Positions 33,401 through 42,158 of a stretch of 54,554 nucleotides of DNA are shown here, piece after piece. The translations under genes and the position numbers were made by a program. Under the pieces are notes generated by a model that saw only the letters and a program-made list of their open reading frames with translations, was not told where the DNA came from and made no database searches. Each line of letters opens with the position of its first letter. The first letter of the stretch is position 1. Origin of the DNA: Lachnospiraceae bacterium (GTDB lineage Bacteria; Bacillota; Clostridia; Lachnospirales; Lachnospiraceae); the NCBI GenBank assembly GCA_017480565.1, contig JAFVAL010000039.1:1-54554 (forward strand). The letters are read 5' to 3'.

Positions 33401-36400
33401 GTTCCCGGTACTGTAAATGTAATATCGCCGAACTCGTAGATGTCGGTCTCGCCTTCCCTCAGGAAAGTCGAGCTATTGCGGATCGTCGTGTGCTCAGGCA
33501 TCGGGATCTCGACACCCTCAGGCCCGCTCGTTCCTTCAATCGTAAACGTAAATGAGTCTTCGATATTCGCGCCAATCAGATCATCTGGTACCACATAATC
33601 TTTATGTACAGGCGGATCATACTTCACAGGCTTTGCACTGTAGGTGTTGACGAAGTTTGTGATCTGGTCACCAGAGGTAATTGTTGCTACCAGATGTCCT
33701 TCACCATCATCCGTTACAGTTACAGTTACGGTGTACTCTGTGATTCCGTTGGTAACACCATCCACCGAACCTTCCTCGGTAACAGTGTAGATGTAGATAC
33801 CAGGCTTGTCAAAACTCAATGCATCAAACATTACAGCTGTACCGTTGCCGTCGGGGTTCTTGACTTTCTGAATTTCTTTTCCTCCTGCATCCTTTAAGAT
33901 CAGTGTGTACTGGCCGGTTACATCAGGAGCTTTGCTATAGCTCTGAGCTTCCAATGTCTTGGATGCGCCAAGCTGCAGGGTTGTGGGCTCAGCACTATAA
34001 GTGTTTGTAAAGGTTAAAGGATTCTCGGTCGTCGAGCTAACGCTCTTGATTACCAGCTTGCCTGTACCATCATCTCCCACTTCGACTGTGACAGTCTTAC
34101 CGGTTGCCGCTGCCGCGTCATTGGTGACGCCTGCGATCTCGCCGGTCTCTGTCACGGTATAGGTGTAGGTTCCAGGTGCTGTGAACTCGAAGTCGCCGAA
34201 AGTGATTACCAGATTGTCCTGGTCAACGGTTCCCGTCATCGTCTCCGCTTCCGGTGCACCGTCTTTCGCTTCTACATCAATCGTGTAGCTCCACTCTGCA
34301 GGTCCTTCAAGGTCTTCCGGCACTTCCAAAACCTTCTTTACAGGGAAGCTTGCTGTTGCAGGTTCTACCGCGTAGGTATTCGTGAAAGTTAAAGGATTCT
34401 CGGTCGTCGAGCTAACGCTCTTGATCACCAGCTTACCAGTACCATCATCATCCACTTCGATTGTGACAGTCTTGCCTGTTGTCGCTGCCGCGTCATTGGT
34501 GACACCTGCGATCTCGCCGGTCTCTGTTACTGTATAAGTGTAGGTTCCAGGTGCCGTGAACTCGAAGTCGCCGAAAGTGATTACCAGATTGTCCTGGTCA
34601 ACGGTTCCCGTCATCGTCTCCGCTTCCGGTGCATCGTCATTTGCTTCTACATCAATCGTGTAGCTCCACTCTGCAGGTCCTTCAAGGTTTTCTGGTACTT
34701 CTAAGACCTTCTTCACAGGGAAGCTTACCGTTACAGGTGTCGGAGTGTAAGTATTGGTAATCGTAAAGGTTACGGTACCGTCCTCAGCAACTTCCTTCAC
34801 AGGGCCAGTCTTTGTATAACCCGCAGGGACTGCAGTCTCATCAGCCGTATAAGAAATCTCAGTACCGTTATTGTACTTCGGAAGGTTCTCCCAAGTATAG
34901 GTCCACTCTCCATCCTCAGGCAGCGTAACAGGATCACCACTCGCAACTCCGTCAGCGGTCAGCTGGACGTTGATCGAGGTCGGGCGGATTCCGCCAATGT
35001 TATCGTCATCATCCCAAACCTTCACGACAGTGACTTCTGTCACTTCCGGCTCATGAGTGTTGGTGATGGTTCCATGATCCTTTGCAGGACTTCCCGTAGT
35101 GGTGTAGCCATCAATCTCGGACTCTGTTACAGTATATTCAACTTCCTCACCGTTACTGAAACGAGGCAGGCCAGTATAGGTAATAGTATAGGTACCATCG
35201 CCATTGTCAACGATAGTCGGCTCTTTGCCCTCGACCTCTGGAGAGAGAGTCAGCTTAGCTTTGAGTTCTTCAGCTGTCAGACGAATGCCATCCTGATTTT
35301 TGGCATCATCCCAAACTTTCGTGATCTCGAGGTCAGTAAGTTGGTAGTCATTTGTATAGGTGACTACATAACTAGTGTTTGTATTCTCGACCGTACCGGT
35401 AGAGGTCTTGCCTCCCTTAAACGTCGAATCCTTACCACTTGTGAGTTCTGCCTTGTTAAAGGCAAAGCCATCTGCCAAGTCACCCTCAGCAAATGTGTAT
35501 GTGGTACCGGAAGGCAGGTTGGTGAAACGTAGGTTCCAACCATCCTTCATATCGACAGTGATCGCCGTTCCGCTCGGAGCATAGTAATATCCAGAATCGG
35601 AAGGGCCGGTCGCACCAGTGACATTTGCATCCATGACCGTGGCACCTGCCTTGGTGTCATAGATAGAGAACCAAACATAGTAATCGGAATTCGTGTCGTC
35701 CGCACTTCCATTTTCAGCCTTGGAGTTATTAACCGTCAGATTGAACGGGAAAGTTGCATCTTCCGGAGCATCCTCACCTGTGACAACCTTTGTCAAGTTC
35801 AGGTTAGAACGACGATAGTTATATGCATCGAGGCTGGCTGCAGATGTGCCATTCGAATAATATGTCTTGCCATTGATGATGTAAGTGGCTGCACCCGTCG
35901 GTGCTGGATGATTTTCATCAACCAGTGTGAGCATCGTCAGGGTACCATCGATAAGCATCGGATGCACAACGGGGGATACAAGCTCCCAGTTGTACTGTTC
36001 TGAACCAAGCTCAGCGAAAGTGAAGTCATGGCCTTCTGCTCCCGGCAGTACCTGGCCATTCTTGATGATACCAGGAGAGATGAAGATATCCTCGGCCGTC
36101 CACTCAGGGTAAGATAAAGTGACCTTGTGGAATTCTCCATCATCCATAAGGACAGTCATCTCGATCGAGTTAACCGCACGGGCATCGAGTTCGTTCTCCC
36201 ATGCTTTGGATACCGACATCGTTGCAGAATCAGTACGAACGGGGTCAGGGTTCGTATACGAAACCGCATCCTCATCCTCTTCGGTTCGGGTGTCATCCCA
36301 GTCAAGCGTAGCGTTGGTGTTGGTACGCAGAGAGTAAGTTCCATTACCATTGTCGACAATATATTTCTGAATCTCAGGATCCAGCTCCTCGTACGTGATG

Positions 36401-37590
36401 TCTCCATTCTTCAGTTGTGCAATAATATCGTAAGTATACTGGCTGGGATAGCAGTCAAAGGTGACAGTATATTTCACACCGTCATCAAGCACACCAACCG
36501 AGGAGAGATCCCACTCGACCGCGCCGTTTACGAACTCTGCCGGAGGAGCATCAGTCCACTCCACACCATCCTTGTAGTACTTGAAGGAAGAGGTGTCGAC
36601 CTCAAGCAGTTCTACAACAACACCGGTAGAGGCCTTCACCTGATTGGTGGTACCGTCCTCGATCTCAACGGATCCAATACCCGCCTTCTCGATCTGAGCG
36701 AGAATAGTGGAAAGAGCATTCTGAAGGTCCGTCGTGTTCGCAGCGGAGAAGTAGTTGCCCGCAGGCGCGCCAACATCCGTAATCAGGCTCTGCATACGGT
36801 CAACGTTGCCGTAGGCACCGATGGTATAAAAATGGTCGGCACCAACAGCCGTTGCAAGAGACCGCGCATCATCAACAGCGTGGTCATAGCAACGTGCAAT
36901 TGTCGTAGCAGCTGTGATGCCCCCAACCGTTTGAGAATCGCTGCCATTACCATAGACACCATAGGTATTGTAGTAATAGTTGTCCATGGGATTATAGTTG
37001 CCGCGTGTATTACGGAATGTAGGGTTGCCGTCGGAGACAAAAATTACATAGGTAGGATCCTCGTCACCGTAGTTTATCCCTGCAGCGTCCTGAAGCGCGT
37101 CTTCCCAGTTGGTACCGCCATCTGCATTCAGCCCGTTGACGGATGCTGAGAATGTATTATAACTTGTTGTTGGCTGCTGGGTGACTGCTCCGGTTGTGGA
37201 GAATCCAACAAGCGCCATCTCAACCAGCTCAGGAAATTCCGTTGTGTTGTAGTTAAAAAGCGATCTGGCGAGGTTGTTGACTGCGCTCTGCGCAGCTGCC
37301 ATTCTCGTCTGCGATCCATATCCGCCAGTTCGGTTTCCCATGGAGCCAGAGTGGTCCAGGATCACCGTGACGTTGACAGGATTTGGTTTTCTCTCAGATT
37401 CGCCAACCACATCAAGCGACAGTGTATAAGTGCCATCGTGATTGTCAGTGAGAAGTTTCGTGTGGGGTGGTGTGCCACCAGCCGCCGCACGAGTGAGTTT
37501 CGGGATTGCAAGAGAAAGGATCATAACCAGCACTAGAAGCAAGCTGACTATGACCGCACCTTTCTTTGCATTTCCTTTCTTTCTTTTCAT
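30424..37590 (-). CDS. Giant VWA/FctA-type cell-wall adhesin (2388 residues)
   Basis: An exported surface protein. A basic N-terminus and hydrophobic helix (about residues 11-36) form the signal. A von Willebrand A domain (about 70-305) has the MIDAS DHSGSMG at residue 79. Next come a DUF7601-like domain, two Cna-B domains (LEITKVWDD, VTVVKVWDD; about 720-940) and nine FctA/Spy0128-type domains (about 950-2225), each starting with an isopeptide-type Lys and ending FTNTY/FVNTY. A DUF11 domain (about 2235-2335) and a C-terminal PKTG (2350-2353), hydrophobic helix and RSRKVRR follow. The sixth FctA domain is interrupted by a Thr/Glu-rich tract (about 1600-1710). AGGAGGAGAGTC sets the start. No sortase is in the window. 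A role in adhesion is inferred. Confidence 0.92.
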   Translation of the reverse strand: MKRKKGNAKKGAVIVSLLLVLVMILSLAIPKLTRAAAGGTPPHTKLLTDNHDGTYTLSLDVVGESERKPNPVNVTVILDHSGSMGNRTGGYGSQTRMAAAQSAVNNLARSLFNYNTTEFPELVEMALVGFSTTGAVTQQPTTSYNTFSASVNGLNADGGTNWEDALQDAAGINYGDEDPTYVIFVSDGNPTFRNTRGNYNPMDNYYYNTYGVYGNGSDSQTVGGITAATTIARCYDHAVDDARSLATAVGADHFYTIGAYGNVDRMQSLITDVGAPAGNYFSAANTTDLQNALSTILAQIEKAGIGSVEIEDGTTNQVKASTGVVVELLEVDTSSFKYYKDGVEWTDAPPAEFVNGAVEWDLSSVGVLDDGVKYTVTFDCYPSQYTYDIIAQLKNGDITYEELDPEIQKYIVDNGNGTYSLRTNTNATLDWDDTRTEEDEDAVSYTNPDPVRTDSATMSVSKAWENELDARAVNSIEMTVLMDDGEFHKVTLSYPEWTAEDIFISPGIIKNGQVLPGAEGHDFTFAELGSEQYNWELVSPVVHPMLIDGTLTMLTLVDENHPAPTGAATYIINGKTYYSNGTSAASLDAYNYRRSNLNLTKVVTGEDAPEDATFPFNLTVNNSKAENGSADDTNSDYYVWFSIYDTKAGATVMDANVTGATGPSDSGYYYAPSGTAITVDMKDGWNLRFTNLPSGTTYTFAEGDLADGFAFNKAELTSGKDSTFKGGKTSTGTVENTNTSYVVTYTNDYQLTDLEITKVWDDAKNQDGIRLTAEELKAKLTLSPEVEGKEPTIVDNGDGTYTITYTGLPRFSNGEEVEYTVTESEIDGYTTTGSPAKDHGTITNTHEPEVTEVTVVKVWDDDDNIGGIRPTSINVQLTADGVASGDPVTLPEDGEWTYTWENLPKYNNGTEISYTADETAVPAGYTKTGPVKEVAEDGTVTFTITNTYTPTPVTVSFPVKKVLEVPENLEGPAEWSYTIDVEANDDAPEAETMTGTVDQDNLVITFGDFEFTAPGTYTYTVTETGEIAGVTNDAAATTGKTVTIEVDDDGTGKLVIKSVSSTTENPLTFTNTYAVEPATASFPVKKVLEVPEDLEGPAEWSYTIDVEAKDGAPEAETMTGTVDQDNLVITFGDFEFTAPGTYTYTVTETGEIAGVTNDAAAATGKTVTVEVGDDGTGKLVIKSVSSTTENPLTFTNTYSAEPTTLQLGASKTLEAQSYSKAPDVTGQYTLILKDAGGKEIQKVKNPDGNGTAVMFDALSFDKPGIYIYTVTEEGSVDGVTNGITEYTVTVTVTDDGEGHLVATITSGDQITNFVNTYSAKPVKYDPPVHKDYVVPDDLIGANIEDSFTFTIEGTSGPEGVEIPMPEHTTIRNSSTFLREGETDIYEFGDITFTVPGTYVYTVKESGSVPGVTNDEAASTGKTITVVVTDNGTGQLVAEVTPDETAVTFTNTYGVEPITAAPEANKSLKNRNLNGEAFTFVLKDETGKEIESKTTDSNGNVKFSDLTFTAPGVYKYTITETAGDNKNITYSSEVINVTITVTDDTDGTMTAVITYDPENNIITNTYTPDPTEAVISVNKVLTGRDLNGGEFSFTLTEVDENGNPLSVKKDEKSEEATTPEEATTEEGTTEEVTTETTVEEGTTTETTEGETAEETTTEEATTEGTTTEEEITTEGETVEETTTEEATTEEVTTKEETTTEEETKAEIVEPVKEKEPIVEEPTTDAITDPEEKEASGIIGWFKSIFGKVADAAEVVTEAVTEALTESKEEEAVAEPAVEAANESAEATAEEEEPTDPTDPTEPIAEGDEGETEAALVLHATNDAAGLVNFDAITYDAVGTHYYKITEDSGSLGGVTYDESAIIVKVEVTYSEETGLYTATVIYPEDKTFENTYVPEPVKAAPEVTKTLEGRALNEGEFTFQLIDEEGNVVAEATNGADGTVTFAEQTYDQVGEYKYTIVEVDGGLGGVTYDEGVVEVTVIVTDDLNGHLVAELIYSGKKEFINTYEPAPVSAVIETKKTLEGRDLEDGEFSFSLLDEDGQLVENVKNAADGTVTFSALTFEEVGTYKYTISETVGSLGGVTYDTQVIDVTITVTDDLNGNLVASVSYSQTEGFVNTYDADGEFTPSVTKTLTGKDLADGQFTFELYDADGTLLQTKTNDASGKVEFDAIAYELADAGKTFTYTIKEVNDEQKFVTYDEHTETLTVTVEDNGDGTLNVTGTYSAGGSFTNVYQPPKYAIEVEKKTVSKPKEGKAYYEGETIEYEIVVTNTGEGTLTNVVVEDPLTGDTWTIETLEPGESKTFTTKYVVTAADVKAGKVLNEVTAKGETEDPDNPTVEDDANVEDPTGQKPLEPKTGDESHLLIWTIMMLSSLCGLVGMMIVANERSRKVRR
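34010..34759 (-). repeat. Two nearly identical 375-bp domain repeats
   Basis: Two in-frame units, 34010-34384 and 34385-34759 approximately, each encode a 125-residue FctA-type domain with SFPVKKVLEVPE and a TYTYTVTETGEIAGVTNDAA segment. They differ at only a few codons, far closer than the other seven FctA domains in the protein, and imply a recent duplication. Confidence 0.9.
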
Positions 37591-37773
37591 GACTCTCCTC
37601 CTACTCTTATTGTTTTAGAATTCATGAATCCATGTTTTATAGGAAAATTTCACCAGAAAAATCTGTAAAAGGGCATAGTACTCCCCCCCGCTTTTCTAGC
37701 CTTGTAGAATTATTTTACAGAATGGCCATAGAGATGAACATAGACTAAAGTATGGATTTGGAGTGAAATGAGG
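37591..37773 (-). promoter_or_regulatory. Leader of the giant gene with TTTTACAG inverted repeat
   Basis: CTGTAAAA at 37663-37670 and TTTTACAG at 37713-37720 form a widely spaced inverted repeat (43 bp between arms) around a C7 run. A TATAAA-like -10 is present on the minus strand near 37640 without a clear -35. The leader lies between the adhesin gene and the LuxR-type regulator on the same strand, and may hold the site bound by that regulator. Confidence 0.4.
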
Positions 37774-38394
37774 TTAATCGTGGATTATGATTCCATCGAT
37801 GATGGCATGCACTGCCAGTTCTAGTCGACTGTGAAATCCGGTCTTCTGCAGCATATTGGTGATATGGCTTTTGACAGCCGGAATAGAGACCCCCAACTTC
37901 TTGGCGATCTCCAGGTTTGTCATTCCTGCGGTAAGTTCGCGAAGCACTTCTTTTTCACGCGTTGTAAGGTCCGCCGCAGGGATGTTCCCGATCTTAACAT
38001 CCGGCATTTTTAACGGATAAACGGACTCGCCTTTCATCGTGAGATCCATTACTTCTAATAATGGCCTCTCAGGCATCTCTTTGTACCAAAAGCTCTCAAC
38101 GCCATTCTCCTTGGCGCGCTCCAAAAATGTCACATCATGCATCGATGTGACAAGAATAATCTTGATTTTCGGATGTTCTTTTTTGATCTGCCTGGCTGCT
38201 TCTAACCCATTGATGCCGGAAGACATCACGATATCCATTAAGATCAAATCGACAACATGAATCTTGACAAAATTCACCGCAGAACTAGCTAAATCTAACG
38301 ACCCTGCCAGGGTATAGTTCTGGCTTTTCCTAATGATCTCTTCGAATACAATGCGCAGCATTGCATGATCGTCAACGATCAACACTCTATTCAA
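37774..38394 (-). CDS. NarL/LuxR-family response regulator (orphan)
   Basis: The 206-residue protein has a receiver domain (VLIVDDHAML; phospho-acceptor Asp in LILMDIVMSS; Ser in ILVTSMHD; the expected Lys in WYKEMP) and a C-terminal LuxR HTH (about residues 140-200), LTTREKEVLRELTAGMTNLE plus IAKKLGVSIPAVKSHITNML. No kinase gene is adjacent. It is immediately upstream of the giant adhesin gene on the same strand, so control of that gene is a reasonable hypothesis. The gene is divergent from pncB; the intervening 228 bp have a TGATATAAT -10 (about 38577-38585) for pncB. Confidence 0.92.
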   Translation of the reverse strand: MNRVLIVDDHAMLRIVFEEIIRKSQNYTLAGSLDLASSAVNFVKIHVVDLILMDIVMSSGINGLEAARQIKKEHPKIKIILVTSMHDVTFLERAKENGVESFWYKEMPERPLLEVMDLTMKGESVYPLKMPDVKIGNIPAADLTTREKEVLRELTAGMTNLEIAKKLGVSIPAVKSHITNMLQKTGFHSRLELAVHAIIDGIIIHD

Positions 38395-38622
38395 TTGTGA
38401 ACCCCCTTACCGATGCTCCTGCAAACATACCAATTTTGATGCAGAAAATCGGCATTTTATATTTTCGTTATTTATATATAACATACTAACTATACCATGA
38501 TATTTATTGAATTGTAAAGAAAATTAAGAAGACTTTCTTCGCGCAAAGATTTCACTGTATTTCAGGCCAAAGCTGTGATATAATCCAAGCAACACCATTC
38601 ATTTCAGAAAGGACTTAAAGAA

Positions 38623-40071
38623 ATGAGCATTACAGCACAAAATCTCACTCTGCTCACGGATTTCTATGAGATCACGATGATGCAGGGCTACTACAAAAAT
38701 GATATGAATACCCGCGTGGTCTTTGATATGTTCTACCGCAAGAACCCGTCCGGCAACGGCTATGCAATCTGCTGCGGTCTGGAAGAAGTCATCGACTATG
38801 TGAAGAACCTGCATTTTGATTATGATGACATCAGCTACCTGCGTGGTCTGCATGTGTTCGACGAAGCTTTCCTTGATTACCTCGCGGGCTTCCATTTCAC
38901 CGGCGATATCTATGCGATCCCGGAAGGCACTGTGGTCTTCCCGCGGGAGCCTCTGGTAAAGGTCATCGCGCCGATCATGGAGGCGCAGTTGGTGGAGACC
39001 GCGATTTTAAATATCGTCAACCACCAGTCTCTGATTGCGACCAAGGCGGCCCGCGTCTGCTATGCGGCTAAGGGCGACGGTGTGATGGAGTTTGGTCTTC
39101 GCCGTGCACAAGGTCCGGATGCGGGTACCTACGGTGCTCGTGCGGCGGTCATCGGCGGCTGCATCGGTACGTCAAATGTCCTTTGCGCGAAGCAGTTTGG
39201 CGTTCCCGCGCTCGGTACACACGCACACTCCTGGATCATGAGCTTTGATGACGAGCTCACGGCGTTCCGCAAGTATGCAGAGCTTTATCCGAACAACACT
39301 ACACTCCTCGTCGACACTTACGACACCCTGCGCTCCGGCGTTCCGAATGCGATCAAGGTATTTGAAGAACTTAGAAAAGCCGGCAAGATGCCGAAGATGT
39401 ACGGCATTCGCTTAGACTCCGGTGACCTTGCTTATCTGTCCAAGAAGGCACGTAAGATGCTCGATGCGGCCGGATTTGAGAAGGCTGTTATCTGTGCTTC
39501 CAGCGACCTTGACGAGTACCTGATCGATTCCCTGAAGAACCAGGGCGCAGCGATCACCTCCTGGGGTGTAGGCACCAACCTGATCACCTCTTCCGACAAC
39601 CCTGCGTTTGGCGGTGTCTACAAGCTCGCAGCGGTGGAGAAGGACGGTGTCTTCATTCCGAAGATCAAGCTTTCCGAGAACTCCGAGAAGATCACGAACC
39701 CCGGCAACAAGACCGTCATCCGTATCTATGACAAGGAGACCGGGAAAATGCGTGCGGATCTGATCTGCCTCGTCGGCGAGACCTTTGATGAGTCGCAGGA
39801 TCTCTTGATCTACGATCCGTATGAGACCTGGAAGAAGACTACGCTCATCGGCGGCACCTACACGATGAAGGAGATTCTCGTACCGGTATTTAAGAGCGGC
39901 CAGTGCATTTACGAATCCCCGTCCACGATGGAGATCCGCGAGATTGCAAAACGCGAGATGGATACACTCTGGGATGAGTCCAGACGTTTGGTCAACCCGC
40001 AGAAGGTTTATGTGGATCTTTCCGACAAGCTTTATGATATGAAGAAAGAACTGCTGGATCACGCAAGATAA
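38623..40071 (+). CDS. pncB: Nicotinate phosphoribosyltransferase
   Basis: PncB makes nicotinate mononucleotide from nicotinate, PRPP and ATP in NAD salvage. The 482-residue protein has LLTDFYEITMMQGYYK at the N-terminus, the invariant EFGLRRAQGPDAG (about residues 150-162, His replaced here by Gln next to RRA as in many Firmicutes), FGVPALGTHAHSWIM (about 190-204, autophosphorylated-His region), LLVDTYDTLRSGVPNA and GIRLDSGDLAYLSKKARKML. GAAAGGAC precedes the ATG. The following permease gene starts 31 nt later and may import the substrate. Confidence 0.95.
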   Translation: MSITAQNLTLLTDFYEITMMQGYYKNDMNTRVVFDMFYRKNPSGNGYAICCGLEEVIDYVKNLHFDYDDISYLRGLHVFDEAFLDYLAGFHFTGDIYAIPEGTVVFPREPLVKVIAPIMEAQLVETAILNIVNHQSLIATKAARVCYAAKGDGVMEFGLRRAQGPDAGTYGARAAVIGGCIGTSNVLCAKQFGVPALGTHAHSWIMSFDDELTAFRKYAELYPNNTTLLVDTYDTLRSGVPNAIKVFEELRKAGKMPKMYGIRLDSGDLAYLSKKARKMLDAAGFEKAVICASSDLDEYLIDSLKNQGAAITSWGVGTNLITSSDNPAFGGVYKLAAVEKDGVFIPKIKLSENSEKITNPGNKTVIRIYDKETGKMRADLICLVGETFDESQDLLIYDPYETWKKTTLIGGTYTMKEILVPVFKSGQCIYESPSTMEIREIAKREMDTLWDESRRLVNPQKVYVDLSDKLYDMKKELLDHAR

Positions 40072-40101
40072 CTCAGCTAAATAACAATAAGGAGATCATC
40101 T

Positions 40102-41367
40102 ATGTTTAAAAACCTCACCAAAGAAGAGCGTGCATGGGTGCTTTACGATGTCGGCAATTCCGCATTTACCATGCTTGCGTGTTCTCTGATTCCGATCTGG
40201 TTTAAGAGCCTTGCCATCGGAACAAATCCCGGCCAGATCACCTCTGACCAGGCAACCGCATATTATTCTATTGCCATCGCGGTCGTCACCGTCATCGTCG
40301 CCCTCTTAGGCCCGATCCTTGGAGCGATCGCAGACCACAAGGATACCAAGAAGATTTTCTTCACGACCGCTGTCGCACTCGGTGTGATCGGCTGCATCAT
40401 CAACGGTTTCGCAACCAGCTGGGTGGCTTTCATCGTCATTTACATTCTGGCAAAGATCTTCTACCAGGCATCCCTGACATTTTATGATTCCATGTTAAAT
40501 GATGTCACCACCGAGGAGCGCATGGACCAGGTCTCTTCTTACGGCTATGCCTGGGGCTACATCGGCTCTTGCATTCCGTTTACCGTGGCACTCATTGCCT
40601 ATGTGTTAGGCCCTGATATGCTTGGCAAGATCCCCGGCAATCTCTCCAAGATCATCGGCTTTACCGTCACCGGTGTGTGGTGGTTCTTAGTAACGCTTCC
40701 TCTTATCAAGAACTACAAGCAGGTCAACTATGTCGAGGCCGAGAAGCATGCGATCGGCAAGGCATTTGCACAGATCGGCCGCACTTTAAAGAAGATCGCC
40801 CTGGAAGATAAGAAGGTTCTCTTCTTCTTAATCGCTTTCTTCCTCTACATCGACGGTGTCGGAACGATCATCGATAACTGCATCAACATCGGTACCGATT
40901 TAGGTCTGAACACGGTCGGTCAGGTCATCTTCCTGCTCGCAACCCAGGTCGTCGCATGGATCGGCTCTCTGGTCTTTGCAAGTCTGTCAAAGAAGTATGA
41001 TACCGTTCCGCTGATCTTAGTCTGCATCGTCGGATACTTCTGCGTCTGCCTGTATGCGCTGACGCTCTCCACGATCTGGCACTTCGGTATCCTCGCCTTC
41101 GGCGTTGGCTGCTTCCAGGGTTCGATTCAGTCCCTGTCGCGTTCGTATTTCTCGAAGATCATCCCGCCGGAGAACTCCGGTGAGTACTTCGGAATCTACG
41201 ATATCTTTGCGAAGGGCGCTTCCTTCTTAGGCTCCGCAGTCATCGCATGGGTGAAGCTCGCCGGCGGCACGATCAACATCGCAGTCGCTTCCCTGGCAGT
41301 CTTCTTCGCACTCGGATTCATCTTCTTAAAGATCTCCGACAAGCAGCCGATGAAGAATCGTGGATAA
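40102..41367 (+). CDS. MFS permease of the UMF1 type
   Basis: The 421-residue integral membrane protein has 11-12 hydrophobic segments. It begins TKEERAWVLYDVGNSAFTML, the characteristic start of the UMF1 (Atg22-like) group, and has GPILGAIADHKDTKK (the conserved MFS loop 2-3 motif). A central loop (KQVNYVEAEKHAIGKAFAQI) separates the halves. AAGGAG precedes the ATG. It probably forms an operon with pncB, 31 nt apart; nicotinate or another precursor uptake is inferred from that. A structured repeat element follows its stop codon by about 15-30 nt. Confidence 0.9.
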   Translation: MFKNLTKEERAWVLYDVGNSAFTMLACSLIPIWFKSLAIGTNPGQITSDQATAYYSIAIAVVTVIVALLGPILGAIADHKDTKKIFFTTAVALGVIGCIINGFATSWVAFIVIYILAKIFYQASLTFYDSMLNDVTTEERMDQVSSYGYAWGYIGSCIPFTVALIAYVLGPDMLGKIPGNLSKIIGFTVTGVWWFLVTLPLIKNYKQVNYVEAEKHAIGKAFAQIGRTLKKIALEDKKVLFFLIAFFLYIDGVGTIIDNCINIGTDLGLNTVGQVIFLLATQVVAWIGSLVFASLSKKYDTVPLILVCIVGYFCVCLYALTLSTIWHFGILAFGVGCFQGSIQSLSRSYFSKIIPPENSGEYFGIYDIFAKGASFLGSAVIAWVKLAGGTINIAVASLAVFFALGFIFLKISDKQPMKNRG

Positions 41368-41400
41368 ACATCCTGTCGTCACTTGTGCATGTACATATTT

Positions 41401-41712
41401 ACATAGGCTCGTCGCGTCTTCAATCTTGGCGGGGACGACTTGCGTCTTCGGTTGATGACGTAATGGACGCGTAAGAGGCCTTCCATCGGGCTCCCGCGAA
41501 TATAGTGTCATACATAAAGCTTGGGGTGTTGCTTACGCAACGCACGACACAACACAGAGCCGCTTTCATGCAAGCATGAGCGACCCTGAGAATTGTGTCG
41601 TTACAACCCCAAGCTTTTTTCAATTTACGTATTCCCGCGAGTCGCACCGATGCGCGCCCTCTAAACGCCGACGTCATCAAAGACCCCGCAGATCGAAGCC
41701 CGCCTCCTCGTT
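41401..41712 (-). repeat. Structured dispersed element, copy A
   Basis: Read on the minus strand, outer stems pair CTTCGATCT (complement of 41690-41698) with AGATTGAAG (41418-41426), GCGGGG with CCCCGC (41684-41689 / 41429-41434) and TTGATGACGT with ACGTCATCAA (41671-41680 / 41452-41461). Two TCGCGGGA boxes flank the inner domain. P1 is AAGCTTGGGGT (41606-41616 / 41517-41527), P2 is 41593-41601 / 41544-41552 with the apical hairpin TCATG-CTTG-CATGA (41566-41579), and P3 is GTTGC-GTAA-GCAAC (41528-41541). It faces the end of the MFS gene. Confidence 0.8.
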
Positions 41713-41859
41713 CGTAGTGAATCGCAAGGATCAACGATCCTCTCCTTCAGGTATTACCCACACGGGATAGTCTCGCATAGTTGTTAGGAAAGTCAGGTTA
41801 GACCTGCCGTCTTAGATACACTTCCCTAGGGAGGGTTCCTGGCTCGCGCACGCTGGCTT

Positions 41860-42158
41860 ACGAGGAGGCGGCCTTCAATCTGCGGGGTCTTTGCGGCAGT
41901 CGGCACTTAGCGTGGTGAGGATTCTCGCGGGATGAACATAAAAAAGGACTTGGGGATGAACACAGATCAAATCGGACTATGATGAGCTTGCTCATCTATA
42001 GGACGTTTGATCGGTGTTGGATTGCGTTAGCAATCTCCCAAGTCCGTATGATTATACTATAGTCGCGGGAGCCTCAGCCGCTTATGTGTCCGCTACTGAC
42101 GCAACTGAAGACGCAAGTCGTCCCCGCCAAGATTGAAGACGCGACGAGTCTATGCAAA
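41860..42158 (+). repeat. Structured dispersed element, copy C
   Basis: Outer stems are CTTCAATCT/AGATTGAAG (41873-41881 / 42130-42138), GCGGGG/CCCCGC (41882-41887 / 42122-42127) and TTGCGGCAGT/ACTGACGCAA (41891-41900 / 42095-42104). TCGCGGGA occurs at 41925-41932 and 42063-42070. P1 is GGACTTGGGGA/TCCCAAGTCC (41946-41956 / 42036-42045); P2 is 41959-41971 / 42006-42018 with apical GATGAG-CTTG-CTCATC (41981-41996); P3 is GATTGC-GTTA-GCAATC (42020-42035). It is in opposite orientation to copy A; the 147 bp between them (41713-41859) hold no gene. Confidence 0.8.

Noticed and set aside
36127-37149. 340-codon plus-strand reading frame
   Set aside because: Antisense to the VWA domain, which has clear MIDAS residues on the minus strand.
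41577-41590. GCGACCCTGAG inside copy A as a unit of the GACCCTG hairpin family
   Set aside because: It is part of the P2 arm of the structured element, lacks the CAGGGTC partner at the right distance and the linker, so the match is probably accidental.
41401-42158. Integron attC sites or IS200/IS605 ends
   Set aside because: There is no integrase, transposase or cassette order, and the nested stems with RNA-type tetraloops and a three-way junction do not match attC architecture.
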